NCBI GenBank assembly: GCA_031365725.1
Contig: JANLYQ010000060.1
Span: 1 to 64,000 of the forward strand
DNA: 64,000 nucleotides
Direction: 5' to 3'
Origin: JANLYQ01 sp031365725
GTDB lineage: Bacteria; Actinomycetota; Actinomycetes; JACCUZ01
The notes below the pieces were generated by a model that had not been told where the DNA came from, did no database searches, and saw only the letters and a list, made by a program, of their open reading frames with translations. The position numbers were made by a program, and so were the translations under genes. This document shows, piece after piece, positions 33,506-42,605 of the stretch. How positions within the stretch are numbered: the first letter of the stretch is position 1; every line of letters starts with the position of its first letter.

Positions 33506-34273
33506 ATGGTCATCAGCACACCTTCTGTCGACGTACGACGGAGTGCGGAGCGCTTTGCTACCGACTTCGGCTGGCTGGAGTCCAAGCACTCGTTCTCCTT
33601 CGGGCAGCACTACGACGCCGACAACACCCACTTCGGGCTGCTGCTGGTCAACAACGACGACGTGGTGGCGCCGGGGACCGGCTTCGAGACCCATCCGCAC
33701 CGCGACATGGAGATCCTGACCTGGGTGCTGCGCGGGCAGCTGGTGCACCAGGACTCGCAGGGCCACAACGGCGTGATCTATCCCGGTCTAGCCCAGCGGA
33801 TGAGTGCCGGCACCGGCATCCTGCACTCGGAGAAGAACGACAGCTGGCGGCTGACCGGTGCGGACACCCACACCGACCCGGTGCACTTCGTGCAGATGTG
33901 GGTGCTGCCGGACGAGAACGGGATCCGGCCGGGCTATGAGCAGCTGGAGATCGACGACGCGGCGTTGCGCAGTGGTCTGGTGCCGGTGGCCAGCGGCCGG
34001 GCCGAGCACGCCGGTGCCGCCGCCATCTCGATCGCGCAGAAGCACGCCGCTCTGCTGGTGGGTCGGGTCGAACCGGGTGGCGCCGTGATTCTGCCGGACG
34101 CGCCGTTCGTGCACCTGTTTGTGGCCGACGGGTCGGTCGAGCTCGAGGGCAGCGGTGCCCTCGAGACCGGTGACTCGGCCCGGATCAGTGGCGGCGCGGG
34201 ACAGCGCGTGACCGCCGGCCCGGCCGGCGCCGAGGTGCTGGTGTGGGAGATGCACGCGGCCCTGGCCGCCTGA
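33506..34273 (+). CDS. Pirin family protein (bicupin)
   Basis: A 255-residue pirin. ATG 33506 has GGGAGAGG upstream; the frame is open to 33263, but that part is not protein-like. The N-terminal cupin holds the metal site in FETHPHRDMEILTWVLRGQLVHQDSQGH and HSEKNDS. The family signature GLAQRMSAGTGILHSE is present. A second cupin-like half follows to LVWEMH. Many bacterial pirins are quercetin 2,3-dioxygenase-like; one is reported to act on pyruvate dehydrogenase E1. This gene is tail-to-tail with aceE (15-bp gap), which makes that link worth noting. Confidence 0.93.
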   Translation: MVISTPSVDVRRSAERFATDFGWLESKHSFSFGQHYDADNTHFGLLLVNNDDVVAPGTGFETHPHRDMEILTWVLRGQLVHQDSQGHNGVIYPGLAQRMSAGTGILHSEKNDSWRLTGADTHTDPVHFVQMWVLPDENGIRPGYEQLEIDDAALRSGLVPVASGRAEHAGAAAISIAQKHAALLVGRVEPGGAVILPDAPFVHLFVADGSVELEGSGALETGDSARISGGAGQRVTAGPAGAEVLVWEMHAALAA

Positions 34274-34288
34274 GCTGGCGTTGCGGGA

Positions 34289-37036
34289 TCACTCGGCGCC
34301 GCCTTCGGTCTCGCCGGTGGGAGCTGCGTTGACGTCGGCCAGCTGATAGCGGTCGATGGCCTCGCGGATCACCTCGCGCTTGATCTCCCCGCGCCGGGCC
34401 AGCTCGCCGAGCACCTTGACCACGATCGAGGCCGCGTCGACCTTGAAGTGTCGACGTAGTGCGCCGCGGGTGTCCGAGAGCCCGAATCCGTCGGTGCCCA
34501 GCGACGCGAAGTCCCCTGGCACCCACTGCGCGATCTGGTCCTGCACCGCACGCATGAAGTCCGACACCGCGACGAACGGCCCCGGCGCACCGTCGAGCTG
34601 CCGGGTCACGAAGGGCACCCTCAGGTCGACGTCGGGGTTCATGAAGTTGTGCTCGTCGGTGGCGAGGCCGTCGCGCCGGAGCTCGTTCCACGAGGTGACC
34701 GACCAGACGTCGGCCTGGACGTTCCAGTCGACCTGCAGCAGCCGCTGCGCTTCCATCGCCCACTGCATGGCTACGCCCGAGGCGAGCACCTGGGCGCGCG
34801 GACCGTCGCCCTCGGCCGCAGCCGAGAAGCGGTGGATCCCGCCGAGGATGCCCTCGATGTCGACACTCTCGGGCTGAGCCGGCTGGGCGTAGGGCTCGTT
34901 GTAGACCGTGAGGTAGTAGAAGATCTCCTCCGGCTTGTCGCCGTACATCCGGCGCAGGGCGTCCTTGACGATGTGCCCGAGCTCGAAGCCGAACGCGGGG
35001 TCGTAGGCGACGCAGGCCGGGTTGGTCGAGGCCAGCAGGTGGCTGTGACCGTCCTCGTGCTGCAGACCTTCGCCGTTGAGGGTGGTGCGCCCGGCGGTGG
35101 CGCCGAGCACGAAGCCACGCGCCATCTGGTCGCCTGCCGCCCAGAACGAGTCGCCGGTGCGCTGGAAGCCGAACATCGAGTAGAAGATGTAGATCGGGAT
35201 CATCGGGATGCCGTGGGTCGCGTAGGACGTGGCGGCAGCGGTCCAGGAGGCGGTGGAGCCGGCCTCGTTGATGCCTTCGTGCAGGATGACGCCGGCCCTG
35301 TCCTCCTTGTAGGCCAACATGGTCTCGCGGTCGACCGAAAGGTAGTGCTGGCCGTGCGGGGAGTAGATCTTCGCGGTCGGGAACAACGAGTCCATGCCGA
35401 AGGTGCGGGCCTCGTCGGGGATGACCGGCACGAACCGCCAGCCGATCTCCTTGTCCTTCATCAGCTCCTTGAGCAGGCGGACGAACGCCATCGTGGTGGC
35501 GACCTTCTGCTTGCCCGACCCGCGCGCCATGACGTCGTAGACCGGGTCGCCCGGGAGCACCAACGGCTCGGTCTTCGACCGCCGCGAGGGGAGGTAGCCG
35601 CCGAGAGCTGCGCGCCGGTCGTGCATGTACTGCATCTCGTCGGAGTCCTTGCCGGGGTGGTAGTACGGCGGCAGGGTCTCGTCGAGCGCGTCGTCGGGGA
35701 TGTCGAGGTAGAGCCGGTCGCGGAAGCCGATCAGGTCGTCCTTCTTCAGCTTCTTCATCTGGTGCGTGGAGTTGCGGCCCTCGAAGTGCGAGCCCAGCGT
35801 CCAGCCCTTGATCGTCTTGGCGAGGATGACGGTCGGCTGGCCGGTGTGCTTGGTGGCTGCGTCGTAGGCGGCGTACATCTTGCGGTAGTCGTGACCACCG
35901 CGGGAGAGCCCCCAGATCTCCTTGTCCGACAAGTGCGCGACCATCGCAGCCGTGCGCGGGTCACGACCGAAGAAGTGCTCGCGGACGAAGGCGCCGTCCT
36001 CCGTCTTGTAGGTCTGGTAGTCGCCGTCGGGCGTGACGTTCATCAGGTTGACGAGAGCGCCCTCGTTGTCGGCGTTGATCAGGTCGTCCCACTCGCGACC
36101 CCAGATCACCTTGATGACGTTCCACCCGGCGCCGCGGAAGAACGACTCGAGCTCCTGGATCACCTTGCCGTTGCCGCGCACCGGACCGTCGAGGCGCTGC
36201 AGGTTGCAGTTGACGACGAAGGTCAGGTTGTCGAGCTCCTCGCGGGCGGCGATACCGATGGCGCCCAGCGACTCGGGCTCATCCATCTCGCCGTCGCCGA
36301 GGAACGCCCACACGTGCTGCTGGCTGGTGTCCTTGATGCCGCGGTTCTGAAGATAGCGGTTGAACCGGGCCTGGTAGATCGCGTTGAGCGGGCCGAGGCC
36401 CATCGACACCGTGGGGAACTCCCAGAAGTCCGGCATCAACCGTGGGTGCGGGTACGACGACAAGCCGCCGCCCGCGTGCGAGAGCTCCTGGCGGAAGCCG
36501 TCGAGCTGCTCTGCGGACAGCCGCCCCTCGAGGTAGGCACGGGCGTACATGCCGGGGGACGCGTGGCCCTGGTAGTAGATCTGGTCGCCGCCGCCGGGGT
36601 GGTCCTTGCCGCGGAAGAAGTGGTTGAAGCCGACTTCGTAGAAGCTGGCCGACGAGGCGTAGGTCGAGATGTGGCCGCCGACCTCGACGCCCGGGCGCTG
36701 CGCGCGGTGCACCATGATCGCGGCGTTCCAGCGGACGTAGGCCCGGATCCGGCGCTCGACGTGCTCGTCGCCGGGAAAGAACGGCTCGCTCTCCGACGGG
36801 ATGGTATTGATGTAGTCGGTGCTGCGCAGGCTCGGCACGCCGATCTGCTTCTCCCGCGCGCGCTGGAGCAGGCTGAGCATGAGGAACCGGGCCCGGTTGC
36901 GCCCGGCATGGTCGACGACGGCGTCGAGCGACTCGAGCCACTCGGCAGTCTCGGCCGGGTCGATGTCGGGCAGCTGGCTCGGGAGGCCGTCGCTGATGAT
37001 GGCGGGGTGCTCCAGCGGTGAGGTCACAGGCTCCAT
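34289..37036 (-). CDS. aceE: Pyruvate dehydrogenase E1 component (homodimeric)
   Basis: A 915-residue homodimeric E1, which decarboxylates pyruvate with thiamine diphosphate and passes the acetyl group to lipoylated E2. The ThDP motif GDGEMDEPES begins at Gly247 and ends with the conserved NCN near residue 276. RGKDHPGGGDQIYYQGHASPG and GGLSSYPHPRLMP are typical E1p motifs. Start ATG 37036 has GAGG seven bases upstream. In mycobacteria aceE is next to fasR; here a 5.6-kb block separates them. Divergent from the DUF3052 gene. Confidence 0.97.
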   Translation of the reverse strand: MEPVTSPLEHPAIISDGLPSQLPDIDPAETAEWLESLDAVVDHAGRNRARFLMLSLLQRAREKQIGVPSLRSTDYINTIPSESEPFFPGDEHVERRIRAYVRWNAAIMVHRAQRPGVEVGGHISTYASSASFYEVGFNHFFRGKDHPGGGDQIYYQGHASPGMYARAYLEGRLSAEQLDGFRQELSHAGGGLSSYPHPRLMPDFWEFPTVSMGLGPLNAIYQARFNRYLQNRGIKDTSQQHVWAFLGDGEMDEPESLGAIGIAAREELDNLTFVVNCNLQRLDGPVRGNGKVIQELESFFRGAGWNVIKVIWGREWDDLINADNEGALVNLMNVTPDGDYQTYKTEDGAFVREHFFGRDPRTAAMVAHLSDKEIWGLSRGGHDYRKMYAAYDAATKHTGQPTVILAKTIKGWTLGSHFEGRNSTHQMKKLKKDDLIGFRDRLYLDIPDDALDETLPPYYHPGKDSDEMQYMHDRRAALGGYLPSRRSKTEPLVLPGDPVYDVMARGSGKQKVATTMAFVRLLKELMKDKEIGWRFVPVIPDEARTFGMDSLFPTAKIYSPHGQHYLSVDRETMLAYKEDRAGVILHEGINEAGSTASWTAAATSYATHGIPMIPIYIFYSMFGFQRTGDSFWAAGDQMARGFVLGATAGRTTLNGEGLQHEDGHSHLLASTNPACVAYDPAFGFELGHIVKDALRRMYGDKPEEIFYYLTVYNEPYAQPAQPESVDIEGILGGIHRFSAAAEGDGPRAQVLASGVAMQWAMEAQRLLQVDWNVQADVWSVTSWNELRRDGLATDEHNFMNPDVDLRVPFVTRQLDGAPGPFVAVSDFMRAVQDQIAQWVPGDFASLGTDGFGLSDTRGALRRHFKVDAASIVVKVLGELARRGEIKREVIREAIDRYQLADVNAAPTGETEGGAE

Positions 37037-37193
37037 CGTGCTACCTCAGCGCGCCGGACGCATCCCCGGGCGGCTTGCCGGTCGTCTCGGCAGCCGCGAG
37101 GTGGCTTGCGCGGGCGGCCCGGGACGTGTGGACTACCCGCAAGCCACCGCGCCGGGACGACCGTCGGGGGCCGACACCACTGGAGGCACCAGC

Positions 37194-37619
37194 GTGAGCG
37201 CGACCGCGGGTCCCGCGGAGGGGGAGCGACTGGCCGGCCGCCTGGGCCTGAAGCCCGGACAGGTGGTGCAAGAGCTCGGCTGGGACGACGACAGCGACGA
37301 GGACCTGCGTGCCTCCGTCGTGGCTTTGACGGGCAACGCGCTGGTCGACGAGGACCACGAAGACGTCGTGGACGCGGTGCTCCTGTGGTGGCGCGAGGAC
37401 GACGGCGACTTGGTCGATGCACTCGTCGACTCGCTGGTCTCCCTCGGTGACGGCGGTGTCGTGTGGCTGCTGACCCCGAAGGCCGGCCGCTCGGGTCACG
37501 TCGAACCGGGCGACATCGGTGATGCGGCCCCGACCGCAGGACTGCACCAGACGAGCAGCGTGAGTGCGGCCGCCGACTGGTCGGGCACCCGGTTGGTGAC
37601 CCGCAAGTCCGGTCGCTGA
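37194..37619 (+). CDS. DUF3052 family protein
   Basis: A 141-residue protein starting at GTG 37194 after TGGAGG. Motifs LAGRLGLKPGQVVQELGWDDDSDEDLR, VVDAVLLWWREDDGDLVD and GVVWLLTPKAGR are those of the actinobacterial DUF3052 family, which is regularly found between aceE and ahpE. Very acidic, cytoplasmic. Function unknown; the conserved neighbourhood suggests a role linked to central carbon or redox metabolism. Confidence 0.9.
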   Translation: MSATAGPAEGERLAGRLGLKPGQVVQELGWDDDSDEDLRASVVALTGNALVDEDHEDVVDAVLLWWREDDGDLVDALVDSLVSLGDGGVVWLLTPKAGRSGHVEPGDIGDAAPTAGLHQTSSVSAAADWSGTRLVTRKSGR

Positions 37620-37625
37620 GGGAGA

Positions 37626-37660
37626 CCCGGCGTACGGCCGCCCTACCCGCGTACGCCGGG
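37626..37660. terminator. Perfect 11-bp hairpin between convergent genes
   Basis: CCCGGCGTACG (37626-37636) pairs with CGTACGCCGGG (37650-37660) across a 13-base loop. It follows the DUF3052 stop by six bases and overlaps the last codons of the opposing gene. Likely bidirectional terminator. Confidence 0.8.
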
Positions 37661-38602
37661 AAGCAGGCGCACGAGCCGGCCGAGGCCACGCACGTTGCGC
37701 ACCGCGGCCTGCAGGGCCGCCCCCCCGGGAAGGCCGGGCACACCCTCGATGATCGGCGCGAGCGCCAACAGACCGCTGACGTGCGCCATCCTCAGCTCGC
37801 GGCGGGCGAGCATCGCGGGCACCGCGCGACGACCGGCCGAGGCGTCGAGCAGATCCGTGGCACTGCCGTGCACCGTGGCCCAGTCGGCGCGTTGCTCGGG
37901 CATGGCGAGGGTGGTCCAGCGCTGCGCTGCTGTGCCGAAAACCCAGCCGCCCTCTGGCGTGACGCAGCCGGCGGTGGCGGTGATGTCGCTGCGGGCCGCA
38001 AGCGCACCGGTGGTGTCCACGAGACCAGCGAGTCCGGCGGACAGCAGCTCGGTTGACGGCGGTCGCGCACCGGCAGGTGCAAGGTCGAGCGCGTGCACCG
38101 CCAGCTCGTAGGCACCGGCTCCCAGTAGGGTGCTCATCGGCAGCGGGCCCAGTACCGACCGGACGCGTCGCTGACCCAGAGCCCCGGCGTCGCCGGAGTC
38201 GAGGAAGCCGGTGACCTCGTCGCGCGCGGCGTGCAGGGCTGCGAGCACCTCGGTGCGTGGCGCCCGGCCCCACGCCTCGAGCACCGCCTCGTTGTGCGCC
38301 GCCTGGTCGAAGGTCGCGTGCGGGTCGGTGTCGCGGCCCTCGGTCGCAAGCTCGTCGCGCTCGGCCTCACCGCGCAGTCGGTCCAGCGAACGGGTGCCCG
38401 GCCAGGATCCGAGGTGCACGCAGACATCCCGGGCGGTCCAGCCGTGGACCCGGGTAGGGCCGTCCAGGTCCAGCTCGGTGGCGATGCTGAGGAACTCGTC
38501 CCACGCCGGCAGCACCAGGGCGCGCAGGTCCGAGGGCTCCCACGACGCGAGCCCGGTCTCGCCCGGCGATGGCGCGAAGGGAGGCAGATCCGTGGCTGAC
38601 AC
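37643..38602 (-). CDS. Maleylpyruvate isomerase N-terminal/DinB-like (TIGR03083-type) protein
   Basis: A 319-residue protein from GTG 38602, chosen for an AGGA eight bases upstream; ATG 38623 is possible. The N-terminal four-helix domain carries VHGWTARDVCVHLGSW, the characteristic GWT/SxxDxxxHL motif of mycothiol-dependent maleylpyruvate isomerase/DinB-like proteins. Helices such as LLGAGAYELAVHALDLA continue the pattern. The C-terminal part (from about residue 200) is family-typical. A thiol-dependent metal enzyme is likely but the substrate is unknown. Divergent from ahpE. Confidence 0.8.
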   Translation of the reverse strand: MSATDLPPFAPSPGETGLASWEPSDLRALVLPAWDEFLSIATELDLDGPTRVHGWTARDVCVHLGSWPGTRSLDRLRGEAERDELATEGRDTDPHATFDQAAHNEAVLEAWGRAPRTEVLAALHAARDEVTGFLDSGDAGALGQRRVRSVLGPLPMSTLLGAGAYELAVHALDLAPAGARPPSTELLSAGLAGLVDTTGALAARSDITATAGCVTPEGGWVFGTAAQRWTTLAMPEQRADWATVHGSATDLLDASAGRRAVPAMLARRELRMAHVSGLLALAPIIEGVPGLPGGAALQAAVRNVRGLGRLVRLLPGVRG

Positions 38603-38664
38603 ACTGACATCCTGCCAGCGCATCTGCAGGCCAACGGCCCGCAGCCGACCGACGGAGGACCATC

Positions 38665-39141
38665 GTGAGCATCGCGACGACCAGCACCCTGTCCGTAGGG
38701 CAGGAGGCGCCGGATTTCGAGCTGCAAGACCAGCACGGCCAGACCGTGGCGCTGTCCGCGCTGCGGGGTCGGAGTGCTGCGCTGATCGTGTTCTACCCGT
38801 GGGCGTTCTCCAACGTCTGCGGCGGTGAACTGCAACAGCTTCAGACCCAGCACGACGACATCTTCGGTGACGACGTACGTCTCCTCGCGGTGTCCACCGA
38901 TCCGATGTACTCGCTGCGCGGCTACGCCGACCAGGAAGGTTTCACCTTCCCCTTGCTGTCCGACTTCTGGCCGCACGGCGCGGTCGCGTCGGCGTACGGC
39001 GTATTCAGCGACGAGGTCGGCATCGCCCTGCGCGGCAGCTTTCTCGTCGACAAGGACGGCGTGCTGCGCTGGTCGGTCGTGCGCGGCATCCCTGATGCCC
39101 GTGACATCGAGGACTACAAGAGCGCGATCGCGGCTCTGTAG
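38665..39141 (+). CDS. ahpE: Peroxiredoxin AhpE (1-Cys)
   Basis: A 158-residue thiol peroxidase reducing organic peroxides. GGAGGACC precedes GTG 38665. The peroxidatic Cys52 lies in FYPWAFSNVCGGEL, equivalent to the AhpE motif PLAFTxxCxGEL but with Ser replacing Thr. It is the only Cys in the protein, so reduction must come from an external thiol such as mycothiol. Downstream SVDKDG-type strand FLVDKDGVLRW is typical. Conserved location after the DUF3052 gene. Confidence 0.95.
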   Translation: MSIATTSTLSVGQEAPDFELQDQHGQTVALSALRGRSAALIVFYPWAFSNVCGGELQQLQTQHDDIFGDDVRLLAVSTDPMYSLRGYADQEGFTFPLLSDFWPHGAVASAYGVFSDEVGIALRGSFLVDKDGVLRWSVVRGIPDARDIEDYKSAIAAL

Positions 39142-39161
39142 CCTGGCTGGTCATCGGTCGG

Positions 39162-39238
39162 GGGCGCATAGCTCAGTTGGTTAGAGCACCTGCCTTACAA
39201 GCAGGGGGTCGGCGGTTCGAGTCCGTCTGCGCCCACCA
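39162..39238 (+). tRNA. tRNA-Val (TAC)
   Basis: GGGCGCA (39162-39168) pairs with TGCGCCC (39228-39234); discriminator A and CCA follow. The anticodon arm CCTGC-CTTACAA-GCAGG gives TAC. The T arm contains GGTTCGAGTCC. It starts 20 bp after ahpE. Confidence 0.97.
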
Positions 39239-39295
39239 GGCAACCTTCGTCGGCAGTGCCGCCCGCTCGGTGGACCTCGTCAAGCCGGCCGGACC

Positions 39296-42200
39296 TCACA
39301 GCACCCACATCTGGGAGATCAGCGGGCCGAGCTGGGGATTGACGAGGACGTTGTCGACCCGCTTGCTCACGAAGTCCTGCTGGAGGCTGCCGAAGAAGGG
39401 GATGATGGCAGCATCGTCCACAACCTGGCGGTCCAACGCCGCCCATGCATCGCTGGCCTTGCCCGGGTCGGCGACCTGCTGCTCGACGGCGGCCGCGATG
39501 CCGGCCTCGATGGATCTGTCGCAGTACCGGGACACGTTGAACAGGGTGAGAGCGGGGTTGCACGCGGCCAGACCGGCGATGAAGTTCGAGGCCGCTGGGT
39601 AGTCAGCGCCCCACCCGCTGAGGGTGACTTGGAAGTGCCGAGAGGGGTCGGTCACGTACGAACCGTAGTTGTCCGCGGCCACGGTCTTGGGCGAGGCCCG
39701 GTACCCCAGCTCGCCGAGCAGGGCGATGACGCGGCGTCCCTTGGCCTGCCAGCCCGGGTCGCTGGGCAGAACGACGACAACCTTGGCCCCCTTGGTGCCC
39801 GAAGCTTGCACGAGACGTTGCGCCTCTCGCAGGTCCGGGCCCGAGTAGGCGCCGCTGTTGTCGCCGCCGAGGGTGAAGGGGCAGTAGGGCGCGTAGCCCG
39901 GGAAATTGGGTGGGATCAGCTGGCAGGTGACCGGACCGGCGAAGCTCGCCGGCCTGCTTGCCAGTAGCCGGCGGTCGAGAGCGAAAGCCACGGCCCGCCG
40001 GGCATCCCGGTTGTTGAACGGTGGGTCCGTCGTCCGCAGGAACAGCATCCTGATGAAGAGTCCGGGGTTCGTCTGCAGCTGTCGGCCGTAATGCTTGGTC
40101 AGGCCGGCGGCTACATCCGGCGATATCCGGGACCACACCACGTCGGCCTGGCCCCGCGAGATTTGGCGTACCGCCTCCCGCTCGGTGTACCCGGTGCGGA
40201 GCACGATCCGGTCCGGGTAACCACCGGGCTGGGCGGCGCCTGACCAGACGTGGAAGTGGGGGTTCCGCACCAGCTCCAGTTCGCCGGGCACGGCCGGCTG
40301 ACCCTTCCCCGCCGCTTTCTGAAGCCGGTAGGAGCCTATCCGGTACGGCCCGGTCGCCGGCAGGAACGTGCCCGGGGGGAGGACGGCCGGGGTGCCGTGA
40401 GGAACGGCAGCCGCACCGGGAAAGGCAAGCTGGTACACGAACTCGGGCGTCGGCCGGGTGAGGTGGAAGGTCACGGTGCGGGCCCTGTCGTCGGCCACGA
40501 TGCCGGAGCCCAGGTCGCAGGTCGTCGGTCGGGGCGCCTGCGCCTTCACGGCCTGGTCGACTCGGTCACGGCAGGCTTGGCCGCCCACCAGCTCGGTGGC
40601 GAAGTACTGCCATGGACCCCCGTCGTGCAGGAGCGTCCGCTCGATGCCTCGTCGCACGTCGTCGGCGACGACGACGGTGCCGTCGGAGTAGCGCACTCCG
40701 GCGCGCAGGCGGAACGTGTAGGTGCGACCGCCGTCGGTAGGTGACGGGATGGACGTCGCCAGGTCGGGCACCGGGACGCCGCCTTGAACCCCGGCGGCAC
40801 GCCGGAAGCCGACCAGGCCGTCGTAGCTGAGCGCCGCAAGCCGCCAGGTGAACTCGCTGTAGAAGTCGGCCGGGTCGAGCACGGGGGGATCGTTGTCGAA
40901 ATTGACCGCCGGTCCGACCATCGTCAGCACGCCGCCGCGGTGCAGGGCCGACCCGCCGCCGGCGCTGGTGAACCACAGGTCCTTACCGATGAAGGCCAAG
41001 CCCAGCGGTGCTCCGCGGACCCGCACCGTGTCGCGCAAAGTGAGGCTGCGACCCTGCACGCGGCTGAGCGTTCCGGCGTACTCGTTGCTCACCCAGACGT
41101 CTGGGCCGTGCGCGGCCACGCCGTAGGCCCCGCCGCCCTTGGCCAGGGGGAGTGAGGTGACGCTCTGGTCCTCGGTGTTGATGCGTGACAGCGAGCCGTC
41201 GAGGTTGTTGGCCACCCACACCGCCCCGCCACCGACCGCGATCCCGCTAGGACCTTGGCCCACCGGGATGGTCGCCTCGACCGTCGCCGTAGCGGGGTTG
41301 ATCCTGCTCACGGTCCCTTCAGCCTGGTTGGTCACCCACACGGAGCCGGCGCCGTAGGCGATCCCAGTGGGGCCTGCCCCCACCGGGATCGGGGGCAGCA
41401 GCCGCTCCGTGTCGGGCTCGATCACCGTCACCGAGGCGTCCAGCGCATTGGTGACCCAGACCTTCCCGGCCGCGACGATGATCCCCGTCGGCCCCTGCCG
41501 GACCTGGATGGTCCGCGTGAGCGAGGTAGCGGGGTCGATCCTCGAGACCGTGCCTGCGCCGGAGTTGGCGACCCACACCGAACCGGCCCCGACGGTGACC
41601 CCCGATGGGCTCGCGCCGACCGGGATCTGCACGGCCGCGTTGGTCCGGGTGTCGATGTGCGACACCGTGCCGCTGGTCGCATTCGTCACCCAGACCGTTC
41701 CGGCGCCGCCCGCGACCCCCGTCGGGCGTCCGCCGACCGACACGACGGCAGCGACGCGGACCTCGTTCCCCGGGCCGATCACGGCGGCAGTGTCCTCGCC
41801 GACCACGACCTCTGCCTCCGAGCGGGAGTGGACGAGATAGGTCGGGACCACCACCAGTGCGACGGCGAGCACTGCGACGGCCGCTACTACACCTCGCAGC
41901 CGCTGACGCCGCGTGTAGAGCGGCACGATGCCGGTCCCCCGCCGGGAGTCGTCGGGGTCGACCCCGCCGTCGACGAGCCGGAACACCCGCCAGGGCTCCT
42001 CGACGCCCTTCAGCGGCCGCTCCTCCCCGCCTTCGAACACGAGCCCGGAGCCGCCGGTCATGTCCCGCACGTTGCTGGACACCAGCACCTCGCCCGGCTC
42101 GGCCAGGGCCGCGATCCGCGCGCCGATGTTCACGGTCGTCCCGCCGACCTTGCCGCCGATCACCTCGCACTCGCCCATGTGCACCCCGGCGCGCACCTGA

Positions 42201-42472
42201 AGCCCCAGGCCGGCCACCGCCGCCGTGATGCCCGAAGCAGCGCGCACCGCCCGTTCCGGGGTCTCGAAGACGGCGAAGAATCCGTCACCCGCGGTGTCCA
42301 TCTCGCGGCCCTGAAATCTCCGCAGCTCGCGTCGCACCACCGCGTGGTGCTTTTCGAGCAGGTCCCGCCAGCCACGGTCACCCAGCGCCGCGGCGCGTTC
42401 GGTCGACCCCACGACGTCGGTGAACAGCACAGTGGCCAGGAACCGCCGTGAGTCGTTCCGGAGGTGCGCCAT
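39296..42472 (-). CDS. Membrane fusion: class III nucleotidyl cyclase, beta-propeller and SBP_bac_5 solute-binding domain
   Basis: A 1058-residue three-part protein. Residues 8-165: class III cyclase with metal Asp19 (LFTDVVGST) and Asp63 (TAGDGFFAVF), Asn115 and Arg119 (TTVNIGARI). The purine-specifying Lys position is Asp (EMDTAGDG), a variant seen in many actinobacterial cyclases, so product (cAMP or other) is uncertain. Residues ~194-214: one membrane span. Residues ~230-500: a YVTN/Vgb-type propeller with repeats such as PSGVTVGAGSVWVANSGAGTVS. Residues ~505-1058: a DppA/OppA-like binding domain (TFRLRAGVRYSDGT, GTFLPATGPYRIGSY). It reads as a one-protein receptor turning an external ligand into a cyclic nucleotide signal. 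Confidence 0.92.
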   Translation of the reverse strand: MAHLRNDSRRFLATVLFTDVVGSTERAAALGDRGWRDLLEKHHAVVRRELRRFQGREMDTAGDGFFAVFETPERAVRAASGITAAVAGLGLQVRAGVHMGECEVIGGKVGGTTVNIGARIAALAEPGEVLVSSNVRDMTGGSGLVFEGGEERPLKGVEEPWRVFRLVDGGVDPDDSRRGTGIVPLYTRRQRLRGVVAAVAVLAVALVVVPTYLVHSRSEAEVVVGEDTAAVIGPGNEVRVAAVVSVGGRPTGVAGGAGTVWVTNATSGTVSHIDTRTNAAVQIPVGASPSGVTVGAGSVWVANSGAGTVSRIDPATSLTRTIQVRQGPTGIIVAAGKVWVTNALDASVTVIEPDTERLLPPIPVGAGPTGIAYGAGSVWVTNQAEGTVSRINPATATVEATIPVGQGPSGIAVGGGAVWVANNLDGSLSRINTEDQSVTSLPLAKGGGAYGVAAHGPDVWVSNEYAGTLSRVQGRSLTLRDTVRVRGAPLGLAFIGKDLWFTSAGGGSALHRGGVLTMVGPAVNFDNDPPVLDPADFYSEFTWRLAALSYDGLVGFRRAAGVQGGVPVPDLATSIPSPTDGGRTYTFRLRAGVRYSDGTVVVADDVRRGIERTLLHDGGPWQYFATELVGGQACRDRVDQAVKAQAPRPTTCDLGSGIVADDRARTVTFHLTRPTPEFVYQLAFPGAAAVPHGTPAVLPPGTFLPATGPYRIGSYRLQKAAGKGQPAVPGELELVRNPHFHVWSGAAQPGGYPDRIVLRTGYTEREAVRQISRGQADVVWSRISPDVAAGLTKHYGRQLQTNPGLFIRMLFLRTTDPPFNNRDARRAVAFALDRRLLASRPASFAGPVTCQLIPPNFPGYAPYCPFTLGGDNSGAYSGPDLREAQRLVQASGTKGAKVVVVLPSDPGWQAKGRRVIALLGELGYRASPKTVAADNYGSYVTDPSRHFQVTLSGWGADYPAASNFIAGLAACNPALTLFNVSRYCDRSIEAGIAAAVEQQVADPGKASDAWAALDRQVVDDAAIIPFFGSLQQDFVSKRVDNVLVNPQLGPLISQMWVL

Positions 42473-42605
42473 GCTCGCAGTCTGATCCGGTTGTCGCCCG
42501 GTGGACAGGACATTTCCGATTCGCCTTGGGATGCGCTCGACGGCGGTCTGAGCGAGGGCTCGATGTTCAGCAACGATTCAGCAACCGTGTGGCACGGTCG
42601 CCAAC

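Noticed and set aside
34649..37021. 790-codon plus-strand frame opposite aceE
   Set aside because: A GC-driven antisense frame. aceE has full cofactor motifs and family length on the other strand.
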